From an uncultured archaeon (GTDB taxonomy: Archaea; Halobacteriota; Methanosarcinia; Methanosarcinales; Methanoperedenaceae), in contig CABMIA010000093.1 of assembly GCA_902386085.1 (NCBI GenBank), positions 1-25,480 of the forward strand: DNA of 25,480 nt. The letters run 5' to 3'. A program made the translations under genes and the position numbers. Of this stretch, positions 13,976 to 21,119 are shown one piece after another. Within the stretch, counting starts at the first letter, position 1; every line of letters starts with the position of its first letter. The notes below the pieces were generated by a model, which worked only from the letters and a program-made list of their open reading frames with translations, ran no database searches and had not been told where the DNA came from.

Positions 13976-14707
13976 ATGAAATTTGCCAAAAAATGTCCCA
14001 AATGCGGCGGCGAAGTTCAGACAAAAAGCATAAAAAAGTCGATAGGGCTTGGAATTGTTGATATTCCGGTTGCGCAGTTCTGCCTGAATCCTGTGTGCAA
14101 CTGGTACCAGGATTTTTCGGAAGCTAAAAGACCCGAGGATATTAAGGAAAATGTAATCCAGATCCGGGTTCCGGAGATCGGGAACCGGACGACCCTTAAA
14201 AAAGCATCTTTTCCCAGGCTGTCACAAAAAAGCAGAGTAATATTCGGATGTGTTATAGCAGTTGCTGCTATTATTTTGCTGATTTCGACACTTTACCATC
14301 AGCAACCTCTATCCGAACCCGGTGCGGTTCCGGTTACTCCTGAAAAGGGTACTGCTGTGCCAGCGCTAACAACGCCGGTTCCGGCAAGTACAGAGTCAGG
14401 GATTCAAACGGTCGTGCCAGAGAACGAGCAGAAGGAATATTTGGTGAAAATGGATGTAGCGCATGGTTTTAATCCGGTTGTTTTGATCATAAATAAATAC
14501 GATACCGTTGTATGGTATGATGAGGAGAACCAGCGAACAAGGTCATTCCTTGTAAGTAAAGATGCCTTATTTGAAAATAAACGAATGGAGTATATAGACA
14601 GATTCAGGTACCAGTTCAACCAGTCAGGAAAGTATGGTTTTGCACTGGCTGAATATCCTTCGCTTAAGGAATATCCGAATGCAACGGGTGAAGTAATCGT
14701 TAAATAA
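13976..14707 (+). CDS. Zinc-ribbon, single-TM protein with extracellular cupredoxin-like domain
   Basis: 243 residues from the ATG at 13976; the open frame further upstream is antisense to the DUF99 gene. Residues 1-45 hold a zinc ribbon (CPKCGG and CLNPVCNWYQDF). A hydrophobic helix at about 83-103 (IFGCVIAVAAIILLISTLY) crosses the membrane. A Pro/Thr/Glu-rich linker follows. Residues about 155-243 have the strand pattern of a cupredoxin (DVAHGFNPVVLIINKYDTVVWYDEE, ending YRYQFNQSGKYGF-like and NATGEVIVK). The usual histidine after the second Trp-Tyr strand is replaced (QRTRSF), and no Cys-His-Met copper loop is seen, so it is probably a structural or ligand-binding module. The ribbon would be cytoplasmic and the beta domain outside, giving a sensor-like layout. 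Function unknown. Confidence 0.75.
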   Translation: MKFAKKCPKCGGEVQTKSIKKSIGLGIVDIPVAQFCLNPVCNWYQDFSEAKRPEDIKENVIQIRVPEIGNRTTLKKASFPRLSQKSRVIFGCVIAVAAIILLISTLYHQQPLSEPGAVPVTPEKGTAVPALTTPVPASTESGIQTVVPENEQKEYLVKMDVAHGFNPVVLIINKYDTVVWYDEENQRTRSFLVSKDALFENKRMEYIDRFRYQFNQSGKYGFALAEYPSLKEYPNATGEVIVK

Positions 14708-14716
14708 AAATCTGTC

Positions 14717-14751
14717 ATATATATTCATTTGGAAAGCATTATATTCCCAAA
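14717..14751 (+). promoter_or_regulatory. Promoter candidate with inverted repeat before the RAM-domain gene
   Basis: CATATATATT at about 14716-14725 is a TATA-like element. Just downstream, TTTGGAA (14728-14734) and TTCCCAAA (14744-14751) form an imperfect inverted repeat. It lies about 30 bases before the ATG at 14780, a plausible operator or 5' leader hairpin. It could instead serve as a terminator for the upstream gene, but no T-run follows. Confidence 0.35.
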
Positions 14752-14779
14752 GCCGTATAATGGATATGGGTGAAATATT

Positions 14780-15013
14780 ATGGCAGTAGGATTTGTATTG
14801 ATCAATGTCGCTCCGGGTTCTGAAAAAAAGGTCTTTGATACAATGATAAAGTGGGATGAGATACAGGAATTGCACCCGCTGTTCGGGGATTATGACCTTA
14901 TTGCAAAAATCCAGGCGCCTGATTACGAGGCATTGAGTGATATAGTAGTCAATAAAATAAGATCAATTAAGGGCGTGACCGAGACCAAGACTTTGACAGG
15001 AGCAAAATTTTGA
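14780..15013 (+). CDS. Stand-alone Lrp/AsnC ligand-binding (RAM) domain protein
   Basis: 77 residues. The whole protein is one alpha-beta RAM domain: MAVGFVLINVAPGSEKKVFD, then LHPLFGDYDLIAKIQAPDYEAL, and IRSIKGVTETKTLTGAKF. The GDYDL motif is the conserved turn at the ligand pocket of Lrp-family regulators, and GVTETKTL is the last strand. There is no helix-turn-helix, so it does not bind DNA by itself. Such single-domain proteins form dimers and octamers and may bind amino acids or mix with full-length Lrp proteins. It lies at the border of the AT-rich DUF262 insertion and is the last typical archaeal gene before it. Confidence 0.88.
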   Translation: MAVGFVLINVAPGSEKKVFDTMIKWDEIQELHPLFGDYDLIAKIQAPDYEALSDIVVNKIRSIKGVTETKTLTGAKF

Positions 15014-15085
15014 TTAGTAAAAAGAGATAAGGGTCAACGATAAGCATAAAGAAAACCTCAGGCAAAGGGATTTATGCGAACTATT

Positions 15086-15127
15086 TTAACGTTGGCTGTC
15101 ATGCTATAACGACGATGCAAGCGTTAA
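15086..15127. repeat. Left inverted repeat flanking the DUF262 insertion (attC-like candidate)
   Basis: TTAACG (15086-15091) and CGTTAA (15122-15127) are perfect inverted arms around a 30-base middle that pairs only weakly. The site lies 40 bases before the DUF262 gene. The surrounding non-coding DNA looks unlike the archaeal spacers elsewhere in the window. A GTTAAC half resembles the R-box of integron attC sites, but the match to the consensus is partial. Confidence 0.3.
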
Positions 15128-15167
15128 CTGACTGACACAAACCAAACTGACAAAAAAGATAACCGAA

Positions 15168-16934
15168 ATGAAATTTGAATCAATAAGCATCAAACAAGCT
15201 ATTACCGACATTGAAAAGGGAAAGATTTTTTTACCACCAATCCAAAGAAATTTTGTTTGGAATTATGACCGCATTGTAAACTTGTTTGACTCGTTATATC
15301 GTCACTACCCAATCGGAAACTGTATTTTTTGGAAGTTAAAGCCTGAGACATCCCAAGACTATCCTCTTTACAAATTCATAAAAGAGTATTCTGAAAATAA
15401 AAGTAAGACAATATCTAACGAAAATGTTCCAAGCAATTTATTAGAGCAAGATGTATATGCTGTGGTTGACGGGCAACAACGATTAAGTAGTTTATACATA
15501 GGACTGGCTGGGACATACAAGTATAAGAAAAGTGGTAAAGGATTACAGAATGTAGATGCGAATTTCGTTACATCTAAACTTTACATAAATCTTTTAGCGA
15601 TAGAAGCGAAAGCTTTTGACGAAGAAGTGTTGTTTGAATTTTGGGTAGAAAATGACATTCCTATGAACGACAAAAACTTATGGTTTGAAGTCGGAAAAGT
15701 CATGAAATGGAAAAATTCAGAACAATCTGAAAAAGTTGTCAAGGAAATCCTTTTACCAAAAATTTTGTCGTCAAACAAGAAAACATTAATAGACAGATTT
15801 GAACTTCGCAAAGAGAAAATAATCTCAAAGCTTAGAACAATATATGATATGTTGAACGACAATCGGCTTTACTATTTTGACATAGACAATCAAAACTTAG
15901 ATGAGGTTGTTGATATTTTCACACGAGTTAATAGTGGCGGCATGACACTAAAAAAGTCTGACCTTTTGTTTTCAATCTTAGTAGCACAATGGAATGAAGG
16001 CCGTGATGAAATTAAAGAACTCATTGAATCAATGAAAGAAAGTGGTGTAAGTATTTCACAAGATTTTATAATGAGGACTTGTTTGGTTTTATCGGACTTG
16101 CCTATTAAATATAAATTGGAATCGTTTACATCAAAAAACATAAGCATCATTAAGAAAAATTGGGAAGATATAAAGAGTTGCTTAATGAAACTATGTGACT
16201 TGCTTCCTGAAATAGGATACAACGATTATCTCAATCAATCGGACAATTCATTAATCCCAATTGCATACTACATAAAGAAAGGCGGTAGCTACAACACACA
16301 GAAATCTAAGAAAGATTTACAGAAATATTATGTTGTTTCTCAAGTAAGAGGAATTTTTGGTGGGCAAAGTGACCAGACTTTAGAAAAAATTAGAACAGAA
16401 ATAAGGAAACAACTTGAAAAAGACAAGACACTTAACTATCAAAATCTCATTGGCCTTAAATTGCCTGGGGGAAAGACTTTTGAATTAACCCTTCCAGACT
16501 TACAAGAATTAGTTGGGGATACGACTTATTTTAGTCCACATGCTTACTTTTTACTTTCGTTAATCTATCCGACTGTTGACTTAAAAATAAGAAGATATGA
16601 GGTTGACCATGTTCTTCCAAAAAGCAAATTCAATTACAGCAATTTGCGGAACAATGGAATTGATGATGAAGAAATAATGAAATATTGGATAGAAGAAAAA
16701 AAGGATTTGCTTCCTAACCTCCAACTTTTAGGTGACAAAGACAACTCAAACAAACGAGCAAAAACAATCATAGAGTATTTGAAAGCAAAACCTCCAAGAG
16801 AAAGGAAAGAGTTTATTAAAGATAATCTTTTGCCTTCTGATTACAAACTTTTAGAACTAAAAAACTTTGATGATTTTTTTGAATACAGAAAACGACAACT
16901 GGTGACTAAACTGAAAAAACATTTTGGATTATGA
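15168..16934 (+). CDS. DUF262 / DUF1524 HNH nuclease (GmrSD-type restriction protein)
   Basis: 588 residues. The N-terminal DUF262 domain shows FLPPIQRNFVW (21-31) and DGQQRLSSL (101-109), the DGQQR motif that binds and hydrolyses nucleotide in this family. RVNSGGMTLKKSDLLFS (about 252-268) is another family signature. The C-terminal DUF1524 His-Me finger nuclease has VDHVLPKSKF (479-488, catalytic His481) and LPNLQLLGDKDNSNKRAK (515-532). GmrSD and related single-chain enzymes restrict modified phage DNA, with the N domain gating the nuclease. No partner (methylase, phosphorothioation genes) is nearby. Codon use is strongly A/T-biased compared with neighbours, and the spacers on both sides carry inverted repeats, so the gene is probably a recent bacterial acquisition. 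The modified base it recognises is unknown. Confidence 0.9.
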   Translation: MKFESISIKQAITDIEKGKIFLPPIQRNFVWNYDRIVNLFDSLYRHYPIGNCIFWKLKPETSQDYPLYKFIKEYSENKSKTISNENVPSNLLEQDVYAVVDGQQRLSSLYIGLAGTYKYKKSGKGLQNVDANFVTSKLYINLLAIEAKAFDEEVLFEFWVENDIPMNDKNLWFEVGKVMKWKNSEQSEKVVKEILLPKILSSNKKTLIDRFELRKEKIISKLRTIYDMLNDNRLYYFDIDNQNLDEVVDIFTRVNSGGMTLKKSDLLFSILVAQWNEGRDEIKELIESMKESGVSISQDFIMRTCLVLSDLPIKYKLESFTSKNISIIKKNWEDIKSCLMKLCDLLPEIGYNDYLNQSDNSLIPIAYYIKKGGSYNTQKSKKDLQKYYVVSQVRGIFGGQSDQTLEKIRTEIRKQLEKDKTLNYQNLIGLKLPGGKTFELTLPDLQELVGDTTYFSPHAYFLLSLIYPTVDLKIRRYEVDHVLPKSKFNYSNLRNNGIDDEEIMKYWIEEKKDLLPNLQLLGDKDNSNKRAKTIIEYLKAKPPRERKEFIKDNLLPSDYKLLELKNFDDFFEYRKRQLVTKLKKHFGL

Positions 16935-16957
16935 CGACATTGAAAGAAGCACAAACC

Positions 16958-17088
16958 GCTAAGAAGGGCTTGGCGGAAATGGTGACCAATGAGCAAATTG
17001 AAATAGAATCACTTTTAATAAAGTTTGGTGGGTGGGACAGTTAAGTACGCTGAAAATCCACCGCTTCGCCAAGCCCCGAACCATTAGC
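16958..17088. repeat. Long imperfect inverted repeat downstream of the DUF262 gene (attC-like)
   Basis: Outer arms GCTAA (16958-16962) and TTAGC (17084-17088) and inner arms GGGCTTGGCG (16966-16975) and CGCCAAGCCC (17067-17076) pair perfectly. Pairing continues imperfectly inward, with an unpaired base and GGTG/CACC near 16983 and 17060. Two separated arm pairs, an extrahelical base and a variable middle of about 90 bases are the layout of integron attC recombination sites. It sits immediately after the DUF262 stop, where a cassette's attC would be. The outer boxes fit the attC consensus only partly. Confidence 0.5.
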
Positions 17089-17102
17089 TGAAATACTCAT
17101 CT

Positions 17103-17861
17103 CTAAAAAAACCTTGACGCAAGTGTGGATTTCACATCACATATCCCGGTGTATCCGCAGCGTTCGCAGGGCGCATCCTCTGGTTTTTCAGGCATGAAAC
17201 CGTCCTGGATTTTTTTTATTTTATCCCTGATCTGAATGACTTTCCTGCGCTCATGCCGTTTGATAACAACATCTCTTACCTTTCCCCATCTTGCATATTC
17301 AACGAACCCGCGCTCAACGGGTGCATTATATTTTTCCCCGGCCAGTATTGCGTACGCCGTCAACTGAAGCCTGTCGCTTTGCCAGATACCGTTTTCAGGC
17401 ATCTTGCCTGTTTTTATTATCGAAGGGATAAACACGTCATTTATTTTTATGAGTTTATCAGGGCTTCCTGTCAACCCGAATTTTTCAGAGCGCAGCAAAG
17501 GTTCCACCTCAACTTCCTCATTGGCATAAAAATCACCATTGGATGAAAGATTTGAGCATATTGTTTCAAGGCAGGAACGGGCGTTAGATATAGAGATCGC
17601 CAGCGTATCGTCATTTATTCCTGAAAGTTCGACGGGGTAGATAATACGGATTTCCTTCGATATCCTGTCAAGTTCACAGCCAAGAAAAGACAGTTTATCA
17701 ACATTATTAAAAGCCGGATTGTAAGTTAAAGCCAGCTCTTTCAATATTATGCGCTCAAGGTATTCAGGCGAGGTATCTTTTGCCAGCGGATGTCCTTTGT
17801 CCAGGAAATAACACATCCTGGGACATTTATTGTACAATGAAATATCTGAAACCCGTATCAT
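17103..17861 (-). CDS. Cas4-like PD-(D/E)XK protein, probably not CRISPR-linked
   Basis: 252 residues. The layout is that of Cas4/DUF83 proteins. An N-terminal cysteine site (NKCPRMCYF, Cys13 and Cys17) and a C-terminal CERCGYTGIC (Cys232, 235, 241) together could hold an iron-sulfur cluster. Between them is a RecB-type nuclease core: GSPDKL with Asp135, the strand ending in Lys150 (IPSIIKTGK) and QSDRLQLTAYAIL (motif with Gln166). The glutamate that normally precedes the lysine by two residues (EXK) is isoleucine (Ile148), so metal-dependent cleavage may be lost. No CRISPR array or other cas genes are present. TTTTTAAATGCC on the minus strand about 20-30 bases upstream is a TATA candidate. 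It may act in repair or as a structural Fe-S DNA-binding protein. Confidence 0.75.
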   Translation of the reverse strand: MIRVSDISLYNKCPRMCYFLDKGHPLAKDTSPEYLERIILKELALTYNPAFNNVDKLSFLGCELDRISKEIRIIYPVELSGINDDTLAISISNARSCLETICSNLSSNGDFYANEEVEVEPLLRSEKFGLTGSPDKLIKINDVFIPSIIKTGKMPENGIWQSDRLQLTAYAILAGEKYNAPVERGFVEYARWGKVRDVVIKRHERRKVIQIRDKIKKIQDGFMPEKPEDAPCERCGYTGICDVKSTLASRFF

Positions 17862-17946
17862 GACTCACATGATTCACCAGGCATTTAAAAATCTTGCTTT
17901 TTGATCTGCAATTTTTCAAGGAGAAAGATGCGCTGATTTGAAAATC

Positions 17947-17963
17947 AGGGATAATGAATCCCT
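17947..17963 (-). terminator. Hairpin directly after the JAMM gene
   Basis: On the minus strand AGGGAT, a 5-base loop and ATCCCT form a perfect 6-bp stem starting one base after the stop codon of the JAMM gene, followed by GATTTTC. The stem plus short T-run is terminator-like, although the T-run is weak. It also separates that transcript from the Cas4-like gene's promoter. Confidence 0.45.
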
Positions 17964-17964
17964 A

Positions 17965-18366
17965 TCAATATTCATTTATTTTTACAGGTTTTATCCCGTT
18001 ATCCCAGATATACGCCCTCATGCCATCCACGCCTGCAATGACCCAGACCATAAGATCATTTTCCATGGTCATCCGATCCCAGAGCGAAGGTACGGCGGAT
18101 GATGCAGGATGGGTGTGGTAGACGCCCACTATTTCACTGCCTATTTTTTCAGCCTCGTTCCAGGCATTATAGAACTGTTTCGGGTCAAGTTCAAAACTTG
18201 CCCTGGTGCGATTCACATTGGTCACAGGCAGGGCTTTTTCCACAAGCGCTGTGCTGCCGTTTATAGTTCCTGTAAGGACGCCGCAGGCTTCGTAGGGCTT
18301 ATTGGATTCCAGTTCCTGCTGTATCATCCCGATGTCAAGGCGTGAGATTCTGATTTCATTGATCAT
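17965..18366 (-). CDS. JAMM/MPN+ metalloprotease (archaeal SAMP-protease-like)
   Basis: 133 residues, a single MPN+ domain. The JAMM motif is complete: Glu26 in YEACGVLTG, then HTHPASSAVPSLWD with His84, His86, Ser94 and Asp97, giving the E...HXHX7SXXD zinc site. Archaeal JAMM proteases such as HvJAMM1 cleave ubiquitin-like SAMP modifiers from target proteins or from linear fusions. Some bacterial relatives instead process sulfur-carrier proteins during cysteine or molybdopterin synthesis. The minimal size argues for a freestanding desampylase-type enzyme. No SAMP or E1-like gene is in the window, though sulfur-carrier genes occur 5 kb away. The gene is divergent from the K+ channel gene. Confidence 0.85.
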   Translation of the reverse strand: MINEIRISRLDIGMIQQELESNKPYEACGVLTGTINGSTALVEKALPVTNVNRTRASFELDPKQFYNAWNEAEKIGSEIVGVYHTHPASSAVPSLWDRMTMENDLMVWVIAGVDGMRAYIWDNGIKPVKINEY

Positions 18367-18484
18367 GGAATTAAATTTTCCTATAGTCTATCATGTATTT
18401 TCTCACATTTTATTTTTACCACGCAGTTTCCCGCCAATCTAAGCTGTCTTCAACCAATTGAGCAGATATTTATTCTTTTACGAC

Positions 18485-18498
18485 ATAAATATAATATT
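18485..18498 (+). promoter_or_regulatory. TATA-box candidate of the K+ channel gene
   Basis: ATAAATATAATATT lies about 26 bases before the GTG at 18524. This spacing fits a leaderless or nearly leaderless archaeal mRNA starting at that GTG. It is an argument against the in-frame ATG at 18458, which would be upstream of the promoter. Confidence 0.5.
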
Positions 18499-18523
18499 CA
18501 CATCAAGCGAGAGTGGTACACGA

Positions 18524-19666
18524 GTGGATCTTAAAAAGCTACATAATGCAGTTCCCTTTTTGATGTCTATACTGGGGATTTATGTATTATCTCTTGGTAT
18601 AATTTCATTGATATTGGGAAGGCAGTTGCTTGAAAGCATCTCCTTTTTCCAGCTTCATGGAGGCGGCACCGCATCGGTATTCATTGGGTTATTCATGGTT
18701 ATGCTGGGAGGCGGATTGAAAGCGAGGGCCAGGGTAAGCTGGTACTTTGCAGTATTTTTGATACTGTTATCCTTATTCTCAATATTTATTCGATTCAAGA
18801 GATTCAGCCTGATCTATTTTGATATAACAGCAGCAAGTGCAAATATTTTGATGTTATTCTTACTGTTGAAATATCGGAAAGAGTACATTTTTCCATCAAG
18901 AATGACTTATCTTCCGGTAGAGGGAAAGATTGCACTGGCCGCGCTGTCGACAGCAGTGATCTACGGAGTAGCCGGGACGCTGTTGCTTGGAAATCAGTTC
19001 AACCCACCTGTGCATGATTTCTATACAGCCGTCTACTATACTTTTATGGTTCTGACAACGCTTGGGATGGGAGATATATTGCCCGTAACTACTACATCCA
19101 GATTATTTACCGTATCTGTTGCATTGCTGGGCATCGCTTCTGTTGTGGGCTCGATAACCACCTTTTTAGGACCCTTGCTTCAGCAAAGAATGACTAAAGT
19201 GGTGAATGTTATGGAAACTATGGAATTTACAGGATTTGGAGACCATTCAATTGTATGCGGATATACGCCGTTATGTTCTGAATTCCTGAAAAGCTTAAGA
19301 TCAAGGAATATTCCAGTTGTAATAGTCGTAAGAGACCTTGAAGTTGCAACTGCTTTAAAAAATGAAGGATACATTGTTTACCGTGAGTTTGCAGATAATA
19401 TAGAGGCGCTGCGAAAGGTTGGATTGAAGAAAGCAAAGGATGTCTATATCTGTTCCCCAGATGACAGCTATAACCTGCTGATCGCCCTGACAGTTCAAAA
19501 ATTCAAAAAGCAGGAAAATTTAAATTTCAAAGTTACAGTGATCGTAAACTCTTCAAGGAACGCAGACAAGTTCGAAGATTTCTGTGATGAGATAATAGAT
19601 GTGTCCCACGTATTGAACGATTATATGTCAAAAAGCAAAAGGGAGTTATCCCATATCGATGAATAA
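18524..19666 (+). CDS. Potassium channel with RCK (TrkA-N) domain
   Basis: 380 residues from GTG 18524. Four hydrophobic helices come first (about residues 10-120), then a 2-TM pore unit: IALAALSTAVIYGVAGTLLL, a pore helix HDFYTAVYYTFMVLTTLGMGD and the inner helix SRLFTVSVALLGIASVVGSI. The selectivity filter reads TTLGMGD instead of TTVGYGD, with Met in the place of the filter tyrosine. The cytoplasmic RCK domain (from about 225) has a Rossmann pattern with a degraded glycine motif (IVCGYTPLCSEFL) and ends IIDVSHVLNDYM. Channels of this type (MthK/Kch-like, here with four additional N-terminal helices) control K+ flux and turgor, gated by ligands on RCK. It overlaps the next gene by 8 bases. 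Ion selectivity may differ because of the filter change. Confidence 0.85.
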   Translation: MDLKKLHNAVPFLMSILGIYVLSLGIISLILGRQLLESISFFQLHGGGTASVFIGLFMVMLGGGLKARARVSWYFAVFLILLSLFSIFIRFKRFSLIYFDITAASANILMLFLLLKYRKEYIFPSRMTYLPVEGKIALAALSTAVIYGVAGTLLLGNQFNPPVHDFYTAVYYTFMVLTTLGMGDILPVTTTSRLFTVSVALLGIASVVGSITTFLGPLLQQRMTKVVNVMETMEFTGFGDHSIVCGYTPLCSEFLKSLRSRNIPVVIVVRDLEVATALKNEGYIVYREFADNIEALRKVGLKKAKDVYICSPDDSYNLLIALTVQKFKKQENLNFKVTVIVNSSRNADKFEDFCDEIIDVSHVLNDYMSKSKRELSHIDE

Positions 19667-20218
19667 AAAAGAAGCGCTTGCCAGGCTCATGGAAAAGTGG
19701 GGCGGCAGATTCTCTTCTGAGCTTGGTATTGACATAGAGTCGGCTCGCTCGCCTGAAATCTTCAAATGGTTCCTTGCATCCGTTCTTTTCGGAACGCGAA
19801 TACGGCAGGATGCAGCCATGCAAACCTACCCCGAACTCGATAAGCGAAATGTGCTCACCCCGGGTGCAATTCTTGAGACCGGCTGGGAGGGTCTTGTAGA
19901 GATCCTGGATGCCGGCGGATACGCGCGTTACGATTTTAAGACCGCAACCAAACTGCTTGAGATTGCTGAGATGCTGGATAAAAAGTCAGCGGCGACCTCA
20001 ACCGGCTCCATGAAGAGGCTAAAGATCCGCAAGACCTGGAATCAAAGCTAATGGATTTCAAAGGCGTAGGCCCGGTAACTGTGAATATATTCCTGGGCGA
20101 GCTTCGGCGGCTCTGGGAAAGCGCTGCACTTCAGAATCAATTCCCGGATTTTGAAGCTGCGCTTGTCAAATTCGCAATAGAACAACGCAGGAAGAAGAAA
20201 AGACAGATACCTGATTAA
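19659..20218 (+). pseudogene. HhH-type DNA glycosylase-like gene with a single-base frameshift
   Basis: The first frame (19659-20051) begins MNKKEALARLMEKWGGRFSS and reads well up to KLLEIAEMLDKK, then ends in a nonsense-like tail ending WNQS. Adding one A to the A5 run at 19980-19984 restores one frame: DKKVSGDLNRLHEEAKDPQD, then LESKLMDFKGVGPVTVNIFLGEL and a C-terminal basic tail to 20218. The repaired protein is about 186 residues and matches endonuclease III/HhH-GPD relatives (LASVLFGTRIRQDAA, ILDAGGYARYDFKTA, the helix-hairpin-helix FKGVGPVTVNIF). The family aspartate after the hairpin appears as asparagine here. The start overlaps the K+ channel gene. The frameshift is either a true mutation or an assembly error in a homopolymer. 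Confidence 0.85.
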
Positions 20219-20273
20219 AACCAATATCTTTTTTTATGCCCTAATTCATTTAAAGAGCCACCGAGATGAATTC

Positions 20274-21119
20274 ATGCCATTTAAGATTTTAGAAAAAAAG
20301 GAGCTTGTCCCCACGATCCATTTGATGGAGATAAGCGCGCCGCAAATAGCAAATAAGGCAATGCCGGGACAATTTATAATGCTCAGGATAGATGAACCGG
20401 GGGAAAGGATACCGCTGACCATTGCGGATTTTGACAGGGAAAAGGGCACAATAACGATGATTTTCCAGGCAGTGGGAAAAACAACGATGAAGTTATCGAA
20501 CCTGGAAACCGGAGATGAACTCCTGGATCTTATCGGGCCGCTCGGGAATCCTGCACATATCGAAAAATTCGGAACAGTAGTAATGGTCGGGGGCGGTGTT
20601 GGCGTGGCTCCTGTTTTCCCGCAGGCGCGAGCTTTTACGGAAGCGGGAAATAAAGTGATCTCCATTATCGGCGCGCGGAGCTCAAATCTCCTGCTCTGGG
20701 AAGACAGGATGAGAGAGGTAAGTGATCACATTCATATCACCACGGATGACGGGACAAAAGGGCACCATGGTTTCGTAACAGATATTGTGAAAAAGATCCT
20801 TGAAGATAAGACAGCAGTGGACAGGGTCGTCGCAATAGGCCCGCCCGTAATGATGAGGGCCGTTGCAGGTGTAACCAGGCCTTTTAATGTTAAAACCATA
20901 GTCAGCCTGAACTCGATCATGGTCGACGGCACAGGAATGTGCGGGGCATGCAGGGTGCTTGTGGGCAACGAGACAAAATTCGCCTGCGTGGACGGGCCTG
21001 AATTCGATGCACATCTTGTGGATTTTACACTGCTGATGAACCGCCTGGCCATGTACCAGCCCGAGGAAAAAGTCGCGCTTGAAAAATACAAATGTGATAG
21101 GGAGGGCTGCATATGTTAG
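20274..21119 (+). CDS. NfnA/SudB-like FAD and [2Fe-2S] reductase subunit
   Basis: 281 residues. The N-terminal FAD domain contains ERIPLTIADFD (the RXPX(S/T) motif), the NAD(P)-binding part has VVMVGGGVGVAPVFPQARAF, and the iron-sulfur loop is GTGMCGACRVLVG...KFACVDGPEFDAH. This is the family of dihydroorotate dehydrogenase electron-transfer subunits, sulfide dehydrogenase beta subunits and NfnA. A C-terminal KCDREGCIC adds three more cysteines. With the next gene it should form a cytosolic flavin enzyme moving electrons between NAD(P)H, ferredoxin and a further acceptor. In NfnAB this is done by flavin-based bifurcation. The NfnB start overlaps the last 7 bases. Whether the archaeal pair bifurcates or works as ferredoxin:NADP+ reductase or sulfide dehydrogenase is not decided by sequence. 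Confidence 0.9.
   Translation: MPFKILEKKELVPTIHLMEISAPQIANKAMPGQFIMLRIDEPGERIPLTIADFDREKGTITMIFQAVGKTTMKLSNLETGDELLDLIGPLGNPAHIEKFGTVVMVGGGVGVAPVFPQARAFTEAGNKVISIIGARSSNLLLWEDRMREVSDHIHITTDDGTKGHHGFVTDIVKKILEDKTAVDRVVAIGPPVMMRAVAGVTRPFNVKTIVSLNSIMVDGTGMCGACRVLVGNETKFACVDGPEFDAHLVDFTLLMNRLAMYQPEEKVALEKYKCDREGCIC

Noticed and set aside
16931..17044. 37-residue ORF overlapping the DUF262 stop (ATGA)
   Set aside because: It runs into the left arm of the inverted repeat; attC-like sites often stay open by chance, and the peptide has no recognisable feature.
17103..17861. Part of a CRISPR-Cas locus
   Set aside because: No repeat array, cas1, cas2 or effector gene is visible, so the Cas4-like fold alone does not make this a CRISPR system.
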